From Phycisphaerales bacterium (lineage in GTDB: Bacteria; Planctomycetota; Phycisphaerae; Sedimentisphaerales; UBA12454), in NCBI GenBank assembly GCA_003142595.1, contig PLMU01000017.1, positions 1 to 37,198 of the forward strand: a stretch of 37,198 nt of DNA, read 5' to 3'. The number at the start of each line of letters is the position of its first letter. The first letter of the stretch is position 1. Made by a program: the position numbers and the translations under genes. The notes below the pieces were generated by a model that ran no database searches, was not told the DNA's origin, and saw nothing but the letters and a program-made list of their open reading frames with translations. Shown here in pieces: positions 15,755-24,467 of this stretch.

Positions 15755-17023
15755 ATGAATTTTTTTGCAAAATCATTTTACGAATATCGCAGAGTATGGA
15801 AAGCGATAAAGATTTTCCTGATGATTTCGGGGCCGGGGATAATCGTTATGGTCGCCGACAATGATGCCGGCGGAATCACCACTTACGGAGTTACCGGCGC
15901 CGCATACGGATACGGTCTAATCTGGTTTTTGGTGCTTCTGGGACCGATTGCATATTTTGTTCAGGAAATGACGGTCAGGCTCGGGGCGGTAACAAAACGC
16001 GGACACGCAGAGGCGATTTTCGATGGGTTCGGCGCGTTCTGGGGCTGGTTTTCGCTGCTTGATTTGTTCCTTGTCGATTTTCTAACGCTGGTTACGGAAT
16101 TTATCGGTATGACGGCTGCGCTAAGTATTTTTCATATCCCGCCGGTCATAACGGTAATCGGCGTGTGTATAGTTATGAGTATTATGGTGCTGCAGGGCAG
16201 ATACTGGACGTGGGAAAAAGTTGCACTGGTGTTTTGCGCGGTAAACCTGATTTATATCCCCGCAGCGTTTATTGTCCATCCATCTGTTTCGGATATAATC
16301 AGGCAGGGATTGATTCCTAACTTTCCGGGCGGATTCAATAATAAGATATTCTTTTTCCTGATGGCAAATATCGGAACGACAATCGCACCGTGGATGGTAT
16401 TTTTCCAGCAAAGTGCAGTGGTTGACAAGAGTATGCAGGAAAAAGACATTTTATGGGGGAAAGTCGATACGATGGTGGGTTCGTTTTTTACAGTGCTGGT
16501 GGCGATTTTTATTGTTGTAGTTACCGGGACCGTGCTGAAGGGTCAGCCGATTGAAAGCGCCGCACAGGCGAGCATTGCACTAATGAAAGTAAATTCTCAC
16601 CTTGGAACGTTTCTGGCGATAGGTCTTTTTGACGCAGGTTTCCTTGGCGCGATTTGTATTTCGCTGGCGAGTTCCTGGGCTGTCGGGGAGGTATTCGGCT
16701 GGGCACATTCGCTGAACAATAAGATTAAGGATGCGCCATGGTTTTATGCTATTTATTTTCTGACCCTTATCGGTGCCGGTATTGTTGTTCTGATTCCAAG
16801 GGCACCGCTCGTTCTTATTACGCTGTTTGTGCAGGTTATAGCGGTAACGCTGCTGCCTGCGGCACTGGTATTTTTAATACTGCTGCTTAATGACGAAAAA
16901 ATGATGGGAAAATATAAGAATACGCTGTTTCAAAATATAGTAACAACAACGATTGTCCTTGGTATAATCGTGCTATCTACGCTGTATGCCATAAGTGCTA
17001 TTTTTCCCAAGCTGTTTGGGTAG
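15755..17023 (+). CDS. Nramp-family divalent metal transporter
   Basis: This 422-residue protein with about 11 membrane helices is Nramp-like. In helix 1 it has SGPGIIVMVADNDAGGITTYG, where the classical DPGN metal-binding motif is replaced by DNDAGG. The helix 6 segment NIGTTIAPWMVFFQQSAV takes the place of the usual MPH motif. Loss of the canonical helix 6 Met is reported for Nramp-related transporters that move Mg2+ rather than Mn2+ or Fe2+. It is followed by a small membrane protein and a soluble MgtE-like sensor, which supports Mg2+ as substrate; that is inference. No M-box-type riboswitch fits in the 122 bases between the tRNA terminator and the start. Confidence 0.88.
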   Translation: MNFFAKSFYEYRRVWKAIKIFLMISGPGIIVMVADNDAGGITTYGVTGAAYGYGLIWFLVLLGPIAYFVQEMTVRLGAVTKRGHAEAIFDGFGAFWGWFSLLDLFLVDFLTLVTEFIGMTAALSIFHIPPVITVIGVCIVMSIMVLQGRYWTWEKVALVFCAVNLIYIPAAFIVHPSVSDIIRQGLIPNFPGGFNNKIFFFLMANIGTTIAPWMVFFQQSAVVDKSMQEKDILWGKVDTMVGSFFTVLVAIFIVVVTGTVLKGQPIESAAQASIALMKVNSHLGTFLAIGLFDAGFLGAICISLASSWAVGEVFGWAHSLNNKIKDAPWFYAIYFLTLIGAGIVVLIPRAPLVLITLFVQVIAVTLLPAALVFLILLLNDEKMMGKYKNTLFQNIVTTTIVLGIIVLSTLYAISAIFPKLFG

Positions 17024-17050
17024 AATCAGATAATATTTTAGAGAAAATGT

Positions 17051-17263
17051 ATGACACGACGATTTAGAATATTCGTTTATCAGATTGAGAAAATTCTGAA
17101 GACCAGATTCAGCAAGATAATCGAAATAAATAAAAAGTATTCTCATCCGCGTCTTGTGGTGAATAAAAGTACGGCCTTTGCACTGCTTATGCTGAGAATA
17201 TATCTGCTTTTTCTGGTCGGATTGCTGATATTTAAATTTATATTAACGGCCAGAGGCAAATAG
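17051..17263 (+). CDS. Small basic single-pass membrane protein
   Basis: This 70-residue protein lies between the Nramp-like transporter and the MgtE-like protein, with gaps of 27 and 8 bases, so it very probably belongs to the same operon. The first 40 residues are basic (MTRRFRIF, several Lys/Arg). A single membrane helix follows (about residues 43-66, AFALLMLRIYLLFLVGLLIFKFI) before the short end ARGK. A weak GAGAAAA element precedes the ATG. No family is recognised. It could be an accessory subunit of the transporter, but only position supports this. Confidence 0.68.
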   Translation: MTRRFRIFVYQIEKILKTRFSKIIEINKKYSHPRLVVNKSTAFALLMLRIYLLFLVGLLIFKFILTARGK

Positions 17264-17271
17264 GGTGCAAA

Positions 17272-18552
17272 ATGAATGAGCAGATTAAAACAGGCCCGGC
17301 AAAACCAGAAGCCGTGTATTTTCTCAGTGAGATAAAAGAAAAAAAAGTACTCCTCAACGGTAAAAAAATAGGGTGGCTTTCCGATATCGTTATTGTGGAC
17401 GCGGATAAAGCCGCGGAAGTAACGCATATCGTTGTCGAAAGGCCGTTTGGATATCCGTCACTGCTGATACCGTGGGAGAAAGTCGTTTCGATAAACGATG
17501 TTGTTACAGTGGCCATTGAAAGTGTTGAAAAGTATGAAGGCAAACCGGCGGAGAATATGGTGCTGCTGCGAGACCATATCCTCGACAAAAAAGTGCTGGA
17601 CCTGAACGGCAATGAAGTCGAAGTGGTTTACGACATCAAACTTGTCCTTCGTAATAACCGGCTTTATGTCAGCGATGTGGATTCAAGCAGGTATGGACTG
17701 CTGCGGAGAATAGGACTCAAAGGATTGGCGAATTTTATTTACGGCCTGGCGAAAAAGATAAGAAGCGACACGATTCCGTGGCGATATATCGAACGGCTGC
17801 CTGAACAGATTACGAGTTTTAGAGGGGATGTGAAATTGAAAATCCTCAAGGAAAAGCTTTCTGATATACCGCCTGTGGATTTGGCGGATATGCTCGAAGA
17901 GCTGGACCATGAGCAGCGGGTGACAATATTCAAGCAGCTTGAAAGCGACCATGCGTCAGATACACTCGAAGAAATTGAGCCGCGAGTGCAGAGAGACCTG
18001 ATTTCCGCATTAAAGAAAGAAAAAGTGGCCGAACTGATAAATAAAATGACTCCCGCGCAGGCGGCAGATATCCTTGCGATTCTGCCGGGGGCGGACGCAA
18101 ACGACCTTATCAAACTTCTCGATGAAATAAATCGCAATAAGGTTAAGATGATTTTAAGTGATAAAGACCAGAAAAATATAGATATCGCGACGTCGAAATT
18201 TATCAAATTCTCGCCTGAAACGATGGTGCAGGAAGTTATTGACCATCTGCGTATTATCGCGGCAGGTAAAGATGTCATAATGTATATTTATGTCGTTGAT
18301 GAACAGGACACACTGCGAGGCGTGGTTGACCTGCGTGAACTGCTGCAGGCAAAGGCGGATGCAAAATTAAATGATATAATGATAACAGGGGTAAGAAGTC
18401 TTAACGCCACCAGCACACTGTATGATGCCTCGGAAATGTTTAATCATTACGGATTCCGCGCTATTCCGCTTGTCGATGACAACAACAAGATACTTGGGGT
18501 AATAACATCTAAAGATGTGACGAACTTAAAACACCTGTGTTTCATCGATTAA
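17272..18552 (+). CDS. PRC-barrel/MgtE N-domain/CBS protein without a membrane channel
   Basis: This 426-residue soluble protein has two PRC-barrel-like segments in the first 175 residues (FLSEIKEKKVLLNGKKIGWLSD and VLLRDHILDKKVLDLNGNEV). An MgtE N-domain follows (about 196-290, with LADMLEELDHEQRVTIFKQL and repeats of the ADILAILP kind). A pair of CBS domains ends the protein (about 300-426, closing with GFRAIPLVDDNNKILGVITSKDV). In the MgtE channel, the N and CBS domains bind Mg2+ and gate the pore; here the C-terminal membrane part is absent. Its place eight bases after the small membrane protein and downstream of the Nramp-like gene suggests it senses Mg2+ and regulates that transporter. 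No clear ribosome-binding site beyond AGGGTG. Confidence 0.85.
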   Translation: MNEQIKTGPAKPEAVYFLSEIKEKKVLLNGKKIGWLSDIVIVDADKAAEVTHIVVERPFGYPSLLIPWEKVVSINDVVTVAIESVEKYEGKPAENMVLLRDHILDKKVLDLNGNEVEVVYDIKLVLRNNRLYVSDVDSSRYGLLRRIGLKGLANFIYGLAKKIRSDTIPWRYIERLPEQITSFRGDVKLKILKEKLSDIPPVDLADMLEELDHEQRVTIFKQLESDHASDTLEEIEPRVQRDLISALKKEKVAELINKMTPAQAADILAILPGADANDLIKLLDEINRNKVKMILSDKDQKNIDIATSKFIKFSPETMVQEVIDHLRIIAAGKDVIMYIYVVDEQDTLRGVVDLRELLQAKADAKLNDIMITGVRSLNATSTLYDASEMFNHYGFRAIPLVDDNNKILGVITSKDVTNLKHLCFID

Positions 18553-18721
18553 ACGATATGAAAAAATATAGCCGCGAGTAATTGTATTTTTTGCGTAAGT
18601 AAGCCTGAAAATGGGGGTTAGGTTCGTTTGGTGGTAAATATTTCGCCGGGAATTTCTGCTTGCCCTTGACCGGTTTTTATTATATCATTTTTTCTTTTAG
18701 TCATTTATTAGGAGTATTATT

Positions 18722-20758
18722 GTGGCTGAAATTGATAATTTTCGCAATATAGTATTACTCGGGCACGGCGGGGCGGGCAAAACAAGTCTTGCCGAGGCGA
18801 TTCTCCATAAGACCGGAAAGACCAACAGGTTAGGTTCTGTCGAGGAGAAAAACACCGTTTCCGATTATGACGATGAGGAAAAGGAACGAGGCCATTCGAT
18901 TCACTCGGCTATTATGTATACAAGCTATAACGGCAAGGTTGTTAACCTGATAGATACTCCCGGCTATCCGGATTTTGTCGGTGCGGCACTGACTTCAATT
19001 CCCGCCGCCGATTGCTGCGCGATAGTAATAAATGCCGCTGCCGGTATCGAGAATAATACACGAAAACTTTTTCAGGCCGCCACAGATGCAGGAAAGGCCA
19101 GGATTATAGTCATCAATAAAATTGACGCTGAAAACGCCGACATTCCTGAACTGATTAAGATTATCCAGCAGACTTTCGGCACAAATTGCAAATGCGCAAA
19201 TCTGCCGTCCGAAGACAAGTCATCCGTTATTGACTGCCTTAAAAACGACAGCGGCAAAACGCTCTTCTCGAATGTCGCATCGGCCCATACGGAGCTTATC
19301 GAAAGCGCGATTGAAGCCGACGACAAACTTATGGAAGCATATCTCGGCGGCGAGCCGGTATCTCCTGATCAAATCGCCGGCGTTTTCGCCAAGGCTCTTG
19401 CCCAGGGAAATATTATTCCTATTCTTTTCACAAATGCCCGCAAAGAAGTCGGCACAACAGAGCTTTTGGAGTTGCTGACTGCTTACGCTCCTTCGCCGGC
19501 ACAGGTAAAACCGGCAAAACTTATCGATGGCGAAAAAGTGGTAGAACTCAAGGCCGATGCCTCAGGTCCGCTCGCGGGCCTTGTTTTCAGAGTCGGCAGC
19601 GACCCTCGTTCGAATATGAAATATGCGTCAATGAGAATTTTCAGCGGAACGCTCAAAAGCGATACTGGTATGCTGCTGAATACCGATAGAAAAGCTATTC
19701 GCCCCGGCCATGTCCTTAAAAATCAGGGTTCTGAAACCCATGAAATACCCGCTGGCGTCGCAGGCGATATCGTTACTCTTGCCAAACTTGAAGAGCTCAA
19801 GATGGGAGACCTTATTCACGACGGAAAAGTTTCCGGTAAATTCGAAATGCCGAAAGTGCCGGCCCCGATGTACAGTCTGGCGCTTGAGCCGACATCGAAG
19901 GGTGACGAGCAGAAATTAGGCACCGCGATGGAAAAGCTTACTGAAGAGGACGTTTGCTTCAAAGTCAGCCGCGACCATCAGACGCATGAGCTTGTTATCA
20001 GCGGTATGGGCGATTTGCATCTGCGGGTAATGCTTTCCAAAATGGAAAAGCGATTCAAACTTTCAGTTACAACCAAACGGCCCAAGATTCCATATCGTGA
20101 AACGATTACCGCAAAGGCCGACGGCCATTATCGCCACAAAAAACAAACCGGCGGTGCAGGCCAGTTCGGCGAAGTTTTCCTTACGGTCGAACCCGCTCCT
20201 CGCGGGTCGGAACCGACTCTCGTGTTTTCATGGGATATTTTCGGCGGCACAATTCCAGGCCAATTCGAAGCTCCGATTCTCAAAGGTATTCAGGAAATTA
20301 TGGAAAATGGCGCAGTTGCCGGCTTCCCGATGAAAGATGTAAAAGTATCCATAACCGATGGAAAGCACCATCCTGTTGACTCGAAAGAAGTCGCTTTCCG
20401 GGCCGCAGGCAAAGGCGCATTTCTCGACGCCATTCATAAAGCAAAACCAGGTCTGCTTGAGCCGATAGTTAATATTGAAATTACAGTTCCAGCCGAGTTC
20501 GTCGGCGGAATCGCAGGCGACCTGTCAAGCCGCCGCGGCAGAGTGCAGGGTCAGGATATGCTCGCGGGAAATATGATGGTGATTAAAGCTCTAGTGCCTC
20601 TGTCTGAAGTCGCGAATTATGATAGCCAGCTCAAAAGCGTTACCGGCGGTCAGGGCAGTTATTCAATGACGCTCAGTCACTATGAAGTCGTGCCGCCCAA
20701 CGTCCAGCAGCAGGTCATTGCCCAATACGCCAAGCAGAAACAGGTAGAAGCAGAATAA
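18722..20758 (+). CDS. Elongation factor G paralogue (EF-G2-like)
   Basis: This 678-residue translational GTPase has all EF-G domains. G1 is GHGGAGKTSL at residues 14-23, G3 DTPGYPDF near residue 80, and G4 NKID near residue 138; the G2 region reads DEEKERGHSI. Domain IV is recognised by YRHKKQTGGAGQFGEV near residue 463 and domain V by the RRGRVQGQD segment near residue 600. Classical EF-G has GHIDAGKTTT in G1; the GHGGAGKT form and the length place it in the EF-G2-type branch, whose members translocate ribosomes or have specialised roles. It starts with GTG after a good TTAGGAG site. Its stop is immediately followed by the end of aroDE on the other strand. Confidence 0.9.
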   Translation: MAEIDNFRNIVLLGHGGAGKTSLAEAILHKTGKTNRLGSVEEKNTVSDYDDEEKERGHSIHSAIMYTSYNGKVVNLIDTPGYPDFVGAALTSIPAADCCAIVINAAAGIENNTRKLFQAATDAGKARIIVINKIDAENADIPELIKIIQQTFGTNCKCANLPSEDKSSVIDCLKNDSGKTLFSNVASAHTELIESAIEADDKLMEAYLGGEPVSPDQIAGVFAKALAQGNIIPILFTNARKEVGTTELLELLTAYAPSPAQVKPAKLIDGEKVVELKADASGPLAGLVFRVGSDPRSNMKYASMRIFSGTLKSDTGMLLNTDRKAIRPGHVLKNQGSETHEIPAGVAGDIVTLAKLEELKMGDLIHDGKVSGKFEMPKVPAPMYSLALEPTSKGDEQKLGTAMEKLTEEDVCFKVSRDHQTHELVISGMGDLHLRVMLSKMEKRFKLSVTTKRPKIPYRETITAKADGHYRHKKQTGGAGQFGEVFLTVEPAPRGSEPTLVFSWDIFGGTIPGQFEAPILKGIQEIMENGAVAGFPMKDVKVSITDGKHHPVDSKEVAFRAAGKGAFLDAIHKAKPGLLEPIVNIEITVPAEFVGGIAGDLSSRRGRVQGQDMLAGNMMVIKALVPLSEVANYDSQLKSVTGGQGSYSMTLSHYEVVPPNVQQQVIAQYAKQKQVEAE

Positions 20759-22309
20759 TTATTCACTAAGTGCTTTTATTGTTGTTTTTCGCAGAACGTC
20801 CATCGGACAATCTTTGTGCGTAAACAGTTTGAATTGCTCAGCGGCCTGGCCGATAAACATTTCCGACCCCATTACGGTTTTTGCATCCGCTTGATTAGCT
20901 TGCTTTAACAATAGTGTTTCCAAGGGGTTATAAACCGTATCAAAAACAACCATTGATGGTTTCAGGTATTTGGCCGGCACAGGGCTGGCATCGATTTTTG
21001 GATACATTCCAACGCTTGTGCAGTTGACAATTATTTGCGCATCAGTTTCTTCGATTTTTTCCAGAGCCGCGAATCTGCACTTGAAATCTTCGGCAAGCTC
21101 CTGCGCCTTTGAGACGGTGCGATTGTATATTGTTACCTTTGCCCCCGCATCGACAAGTCCTGCGACGATGGCTCTTGCCGCGCCGCCTGCTCCGATAACC
21201 GCGGCGATTTTATTATAAAGCGGTTTTTTAGTCCCCATTGCTTCTGTCAACGCATTCATTGCTCCGGCATAATCAGTGTTGAAGCCGGTTATTCTTTCAT
21301 TGACTCCGATTACCAGCGTATTGACCGCGCCGATTTGTATCGCTACCGGCTCGATATATTCTCCTTTTTTCTGCGAGTATTCCAGGGCGCTGACTTTATG
21401 CGGAATCGTTATGCTGAATCCCCTGAAATTCAGCCATACTCTTGCGGTAATGCTATCGAGAAATTCGTCGAATCCCGCTTGTCCATCTGTAACCAGCAGC
21501 GGCAGATAAACCTTGTTCATTTTTTCCGCGGCGAAACAGGCATTTAATACTGCCGGGCTTATCGAATGTTCCACAGGGTCTGCGATAACGCCGAAAAGCT
21601 CGGTATCGCTATTTATCGAGTCATATCGATAAAGATTTTTCATTTTTTCTATCGTTAATTGTCCCTCTGCGGTTGCCTGGTCCTCTGCGATGCTCGCGAA
21701 AGTTAAAAACGCGTTTAATTTCTTTGCGATTATCCTGCTTATAATGCCGAACCGGCCCATACAAATAGCGATAGCTTTATCGCCGTATTCCCGGAGGATA
21801 TCGAACGCATCGAAACAATCGTTAATATGTTTTGCCTGGTAAGCTGTTTTGGCAATTGCATCCGGGAAAACACTGTAAATCTCTTCGTAAATTTCGTATA
21901 GATTTTCAATTGGCTCTTTAAAGTTATGTTCGGAAAGAATAAGTTTTGTTTTCTTGTTTTCGGCAAGTGCTTTTTTTATTGTCTGGCCAAAATCTTCTTT
22001 TAGGAAATTTGCGAATTCGCAGTCGATTAAATCAGCGCCGAGTTTTACGGCTTCCGTGAGGATTTGCCTGCGGAGCGGGGCAGGTAAATTATTTTGTCCG
22101 CCCTGGGCGGTATCCCGGCAGGTAACGATTATTGGAAGGCTGGTTTGTTTTGCCGCGGCGATTAACTCTTTTAATTTATTAGTATCGAGTCCCTCGATGA
22201 AATCCGTTCGCAATTCAAGCATTTCAGCGCCGGCTTTGCAGGCTGCCGCTATATGCTCTTTGCAGCTTTTTAAGTCTTTTGCTGCTATTGGTACCGCAAG
22301 ATAAGTCAT
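20759..22309 (-). CDS. aroDE: Fused 3-dehydroquinate dehydratase / shikimate dehydrogenase
   Basis: This 516-residue bifunctional shikimate pathway enzyme has type I dehydroquinate dehydratase at residues 1-230: EMLELRTDF, the general acid/base His in SEHNF (H128), the Schiff-base Lys in AKTAYQ (K154), and SIAEDQATAEGQL. Residues 238-516 are shikimate dehydrogenase: GVIADPVEHSISP, FRGFSITIPHK (catalytic Lys near 305), GFNTDYAGA, NADP loop GAGGAARAI, NRT and NCTSVGMYP. Together they convert 3-dehydroquinate to shikimate. Such fusions are known in plants and in some bacteria, including planctomycetes and chlamydiae. It is divergent from ribF across 106 bases and converges on the EF-G paralogue with no base between the two stops. 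No ribosome-binding site is seen before ATG 22309. Confidence 0.95.
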   Translation of the reverse strand: MTYLAVPIAAKDLKSCKEHIAAACKAGAEMLELRTDFIEGLDTNKLKELIAAAKQTSLPIIVTCRDTAQGGQNNLPAPLRRQILTEAVKLGADLIDCEFANFLKEDFGQTIKKALAENKKTKLILSEHNFKEPIENLYEIYEEIYSVFPDAIAKTAYQAKHINDCFDAFDILREYGDKAIAICMGRFGIISRIIAKKLNAFLTFASIAEDQATAEGQLTIEKMKNLYRYDSINSDTELFGVIADPVEHSISPAVLNACFAAEKMNKVYLPLLVTDGQAGFDEFLDSITARVWLNFRGFSITIPHKVSALEYSQKKGEYIEPVAIQIGAVNTLVIGVNERITGFNTDYAGAMNALTEAMGTKKPLYNKIAAVIGAGGAARAIVAGLVDAGAKVTIYNRTVSKAQELAEDFKCRFAALEKIEETDAQIIVNCTSVGMYPKIDASPVPAKYLKPSMVVFDTVYNPLETLLLKQANQADAKTVMGSEMFIGQAAEQFKLFTHKDCPMDVLRKTTIKALSE

Positions 22310-22377
22310 AAAAATAATTTATCAGAAAACCCCGGCAGTTGCGACAAAAAACTCTACATTTTATACCCTTAAATTCC

Positions 22378-22406
22378 TTGCCCAAACCGTCCTTTCGTCG
22401 TAAAAT
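22378..22406 (+). promoter_or_regulatory. Candidate ribF promoter
   Basis: TTGCCC (22378-22383) and TAAAAT (22401-22406) are separated by 17 bases. The ribF ATG begins nine bases after the -10, so the message would be nearly leaderless, in line with no visible ribosome-binding site. Confidence 0.42.
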
Positions 22407-22415
22407 AAGTGTCTT

Positions 22416-23387
22416 ATGCAAATAATAGACAAACTTGAAAAGATTGATAAGAGTTTAATGGGCTGCTGCCTGACCATAGGTAATTTTGACGGCGTTCATC
22501 TCGGTCATCAGGAAATAATCCGCACTGCCCGCAAAATTGCCGCCGATTTGGGAAATTGTCCCGTTGTAGCGGTAACTTTTGACCCTCATCCGGCCGCAAT
22601 TCTTAATCCGGAAAGTATGCCGCGAGTTTTAACGCCTATGCCGTTGCGGGCGGCTCTGCTCGAAGCGGCAGGTGTTGACTATCTGGTTGTTTTAAAAGAC
22701 AGTTATCAGATGCTGACACTTTCTCCGCAGGATTTTGTTGAAAAATTTTTGATGAAGTCTCTTTCTCCGCGGACTGTCGTGGAAGGCGATGATTTTCATT
22801 TCGGTTACGGCCGCAGCGGCGATTCCAAATTCCTTCAGCAGCTCGGCAAAACTTACGGCTTCGATGTTGTTATTGTCCAGTCGAAGCAGATTGATATTGA
22901 TGGTGTGATGACTAAAATTTCCAGCACGCTTATTCGTCATTTGCTCCAGAAGGGCAGTGCTGCTGATGCCGCCAAAGTCCTCTCCAGGCCTTATCGTTTA
23001 ATGGGCAAAGTTGTCAAAGGCCGCGGCAAGGGCACGGAACTGGGCTATCCGACCGCCAACATCGACCCGCACGAGCAGATTATTCCTGTCGAAGGCGTTT
23101 ACGCGGGGTTAGTTTCTGTTGCTGATACGGCTGAAGAACTCAGCAGGCTGAATCAGAAAATTCCTGCTGTCTTTAGTCTTGGCAGGGCGAAAACTTTTGT
23201 TTCGAACCATCCTTTGCTCATTGAGGCTCATATTCTTGACGAAAAGAGCGGCGATTTATATGATAAATACCTTGCGATGGACTTTGTAGATTTCATCCGT
23301 ACCCAGCAAAGATTTAAAACGCCGGAAAAACTAAAGGAACAAATCACAAAAGATTGCCGTGCGGCAAAAGATATTTTAAAAAACTAA
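22416..23387 (+). CDS. ribF: Bifunctional riboflavin kinase / FAD synthetase
   Basis: At 323 residues, the normal length, this enzyme phosphorylates riboflavin to FMN and adenylates FMN to FAD. The N-terminal FAD synthetase domain has the nucleotidyl-transferase signature TIGNFDGVHLGHQ near residues 19-31, TFDPHP near residue 54, and the ISSTLIR segment near residue 168. The C-terminal riboflavin kinase domain has GRGKGTELGYPTANI near residues 203-217 and the expected closing helix. It is followed after 11 bases by nrnA; the same pairing occurs in many bacterial rbfA-nrnA-truB-ribF clusters, but rbfA and truB are not here. Confidence 0.96.
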   Translation: MQIIDKLEKIDKSLMGCCLTIGNFDGVHLGHQEIIRTARKIAADLGNCPVVAVTFDPHPAAILNPESMPRVLTPMPLRAALLEAAGVDYLVVLKDSYQMLTLSPQDFVEKFLMKSLSPRTVVEGDDFHFGYGRSGDSKFLQQLGKTYGFDVVIVQSKQIDIDGVMTKISSTLIRHLLQKGSAADAAKVLSRPYRLMGKVVKGRGKGTELGYPTANIDPHEQIIPVEGVYAGLVSVADTAEELSRLNQKIPAVFSLGRAKTFVSNHPLLIEAHILDEKSGDLYDKYLAMDFVDFIRTQQRFKTPEKLKEQITKDCRAAKDILKN

Positions 23388-23398
23388 CAGGAATTTAT

Positions 23399-24406
23399 AT
23401 GGTAACAACGGATGATTTTAAAAAAGCGATTGAATTAATTAATAAATCTAAAAACTGGCTTGTAACTTCGCACACACGGCCTGACGGCGATGCGGTAGGG
23501 TGTATCAAGGCTATTTGTGAGATTGCCGGGCAATTAAACAAAAACGTCAAACCGATTTTGCTTTCGCCGCCGGCTCAATGGTATAAAAATATTTTTAATT
23601 CACCGGTGCCTGTTCTTGGCAACGATTTAAAATCTGCCGAACTCCAAAACGGCTCGTTTGGCCAGTTCGACCTTGTTATAATTGTTGATACCAATAGTTA
23701 TATTCAGCTTATTCAGTTCGACAAATGGCTTAAAACCTCAAAAGTTCCCGTGCTGGTCATCGACCACCACGTTACAGGCGACAATCTCGGCACTGTCGAA
23801 GTAATCGATTCGACCGCCGCGGCAACCGGCGAAATAGTATTCGACCTGTTCAAATCGGCCGGCTGGAAAATCACGCCTGCGATTGCCGAGGCACTGTTTA
23901 TCGCGATTTCAACCGATACCGGCTGGTTCAGGTTCGACAACACAGATGCCAGAGTGATGCGTAATGCTTCGTCGCTTATCGAACTGGGCGCTAAACCTTC
24001 CGACATCCATCGCAAGATGTTTCAGAATTATTCGCCTGAGCGAATTAAGCTGCTGGGCAAAATGCTCGAAAATCTTGAGCTTTACCACGACGGTAAAATC
24101 GCCTTGCAGTATATTATGCGCAGCGACTTCGACTCTACCGGCGCAACCGGCTCAGATACCGAAGATTTTGTCAATGAATGTCAGCGAGTAGGCTCTGTCC
24201 AGGCTGTCGCACTGTTCGTTGAGCTTAAAGACGGCGGTTTCCGCTGCTCGCTGCGGAGCGACGGCAGCGTCGATGTCCAGAAAATCGCCAGCGAGCTCGG
24301 CGGAGGCGGCCACAAGGTCGCTTCTGGTGTAAATCTCAAAGGTTCTCTGGCAGAGGTAAAAAAGCTTATCCTCGAAAAATTCGAAAAAAGTTTATTGAAA
24401 AAATAA
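23399..24406 (+). CDS. nrnA: DHH/DHHA1 phosphoesterase (NrnA-like nanoRNase/pAp phosphatase)
   Basis: This 335-residue protein has the DHH-family metal motifs: SHTRPDGDAVG (H25, D29, D31), VDTN near residue 98, and IDHH (D122, H123, H124). It also has the DHHA1 substrate-binding motif GGGGHKVASG (H305). NrnA proteins degrade 2-5 nucleotide RNAs and dephosphorylate 3'-phosphoadenosine 5'-phosphate; some members act on cyclic dinucleotide products. ATG 23399 is chosen because AGGAA precedes it and the protein begins at the usual place; a longer frame would overlap ribF. It is co-transcribed with ribF. Confidence 0.92.
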   Translation: MVTTDDFKKAIELINKSKNWLVTSHTRPDGDAVGCIKAICEIAGQLNKNVKPILLSPPAQWYKNIFNSPVPVLGNDLKSAELQNGSFGQFDLVIIVDTNSYIQLIQFDKWLKTSKVPVLVIDHHVTGDNLGTVEVIDSTAAATGEIVFDLFKSAGWKITPAIAEALFIAISTDTGWFRFDNTDARVMRNASSLIELGAKPSDIHRKMFQNYSPERIKLLGKMLENLELYHDGKIALQYIMRSDFDSTGATGSDTEDFVNECQRVGSVQAVALFVELKDGGFRCSLRSDGSVDVQKIASELGGGGHKVASGVNLKGSLAEVKKLILEKFEKSLLKK

Positions 24407-24467
24407 AATTAGTAACCATAATAATAAAAGAAATTGAATAACTATTTTTTTGACGGGAGGTAATACT

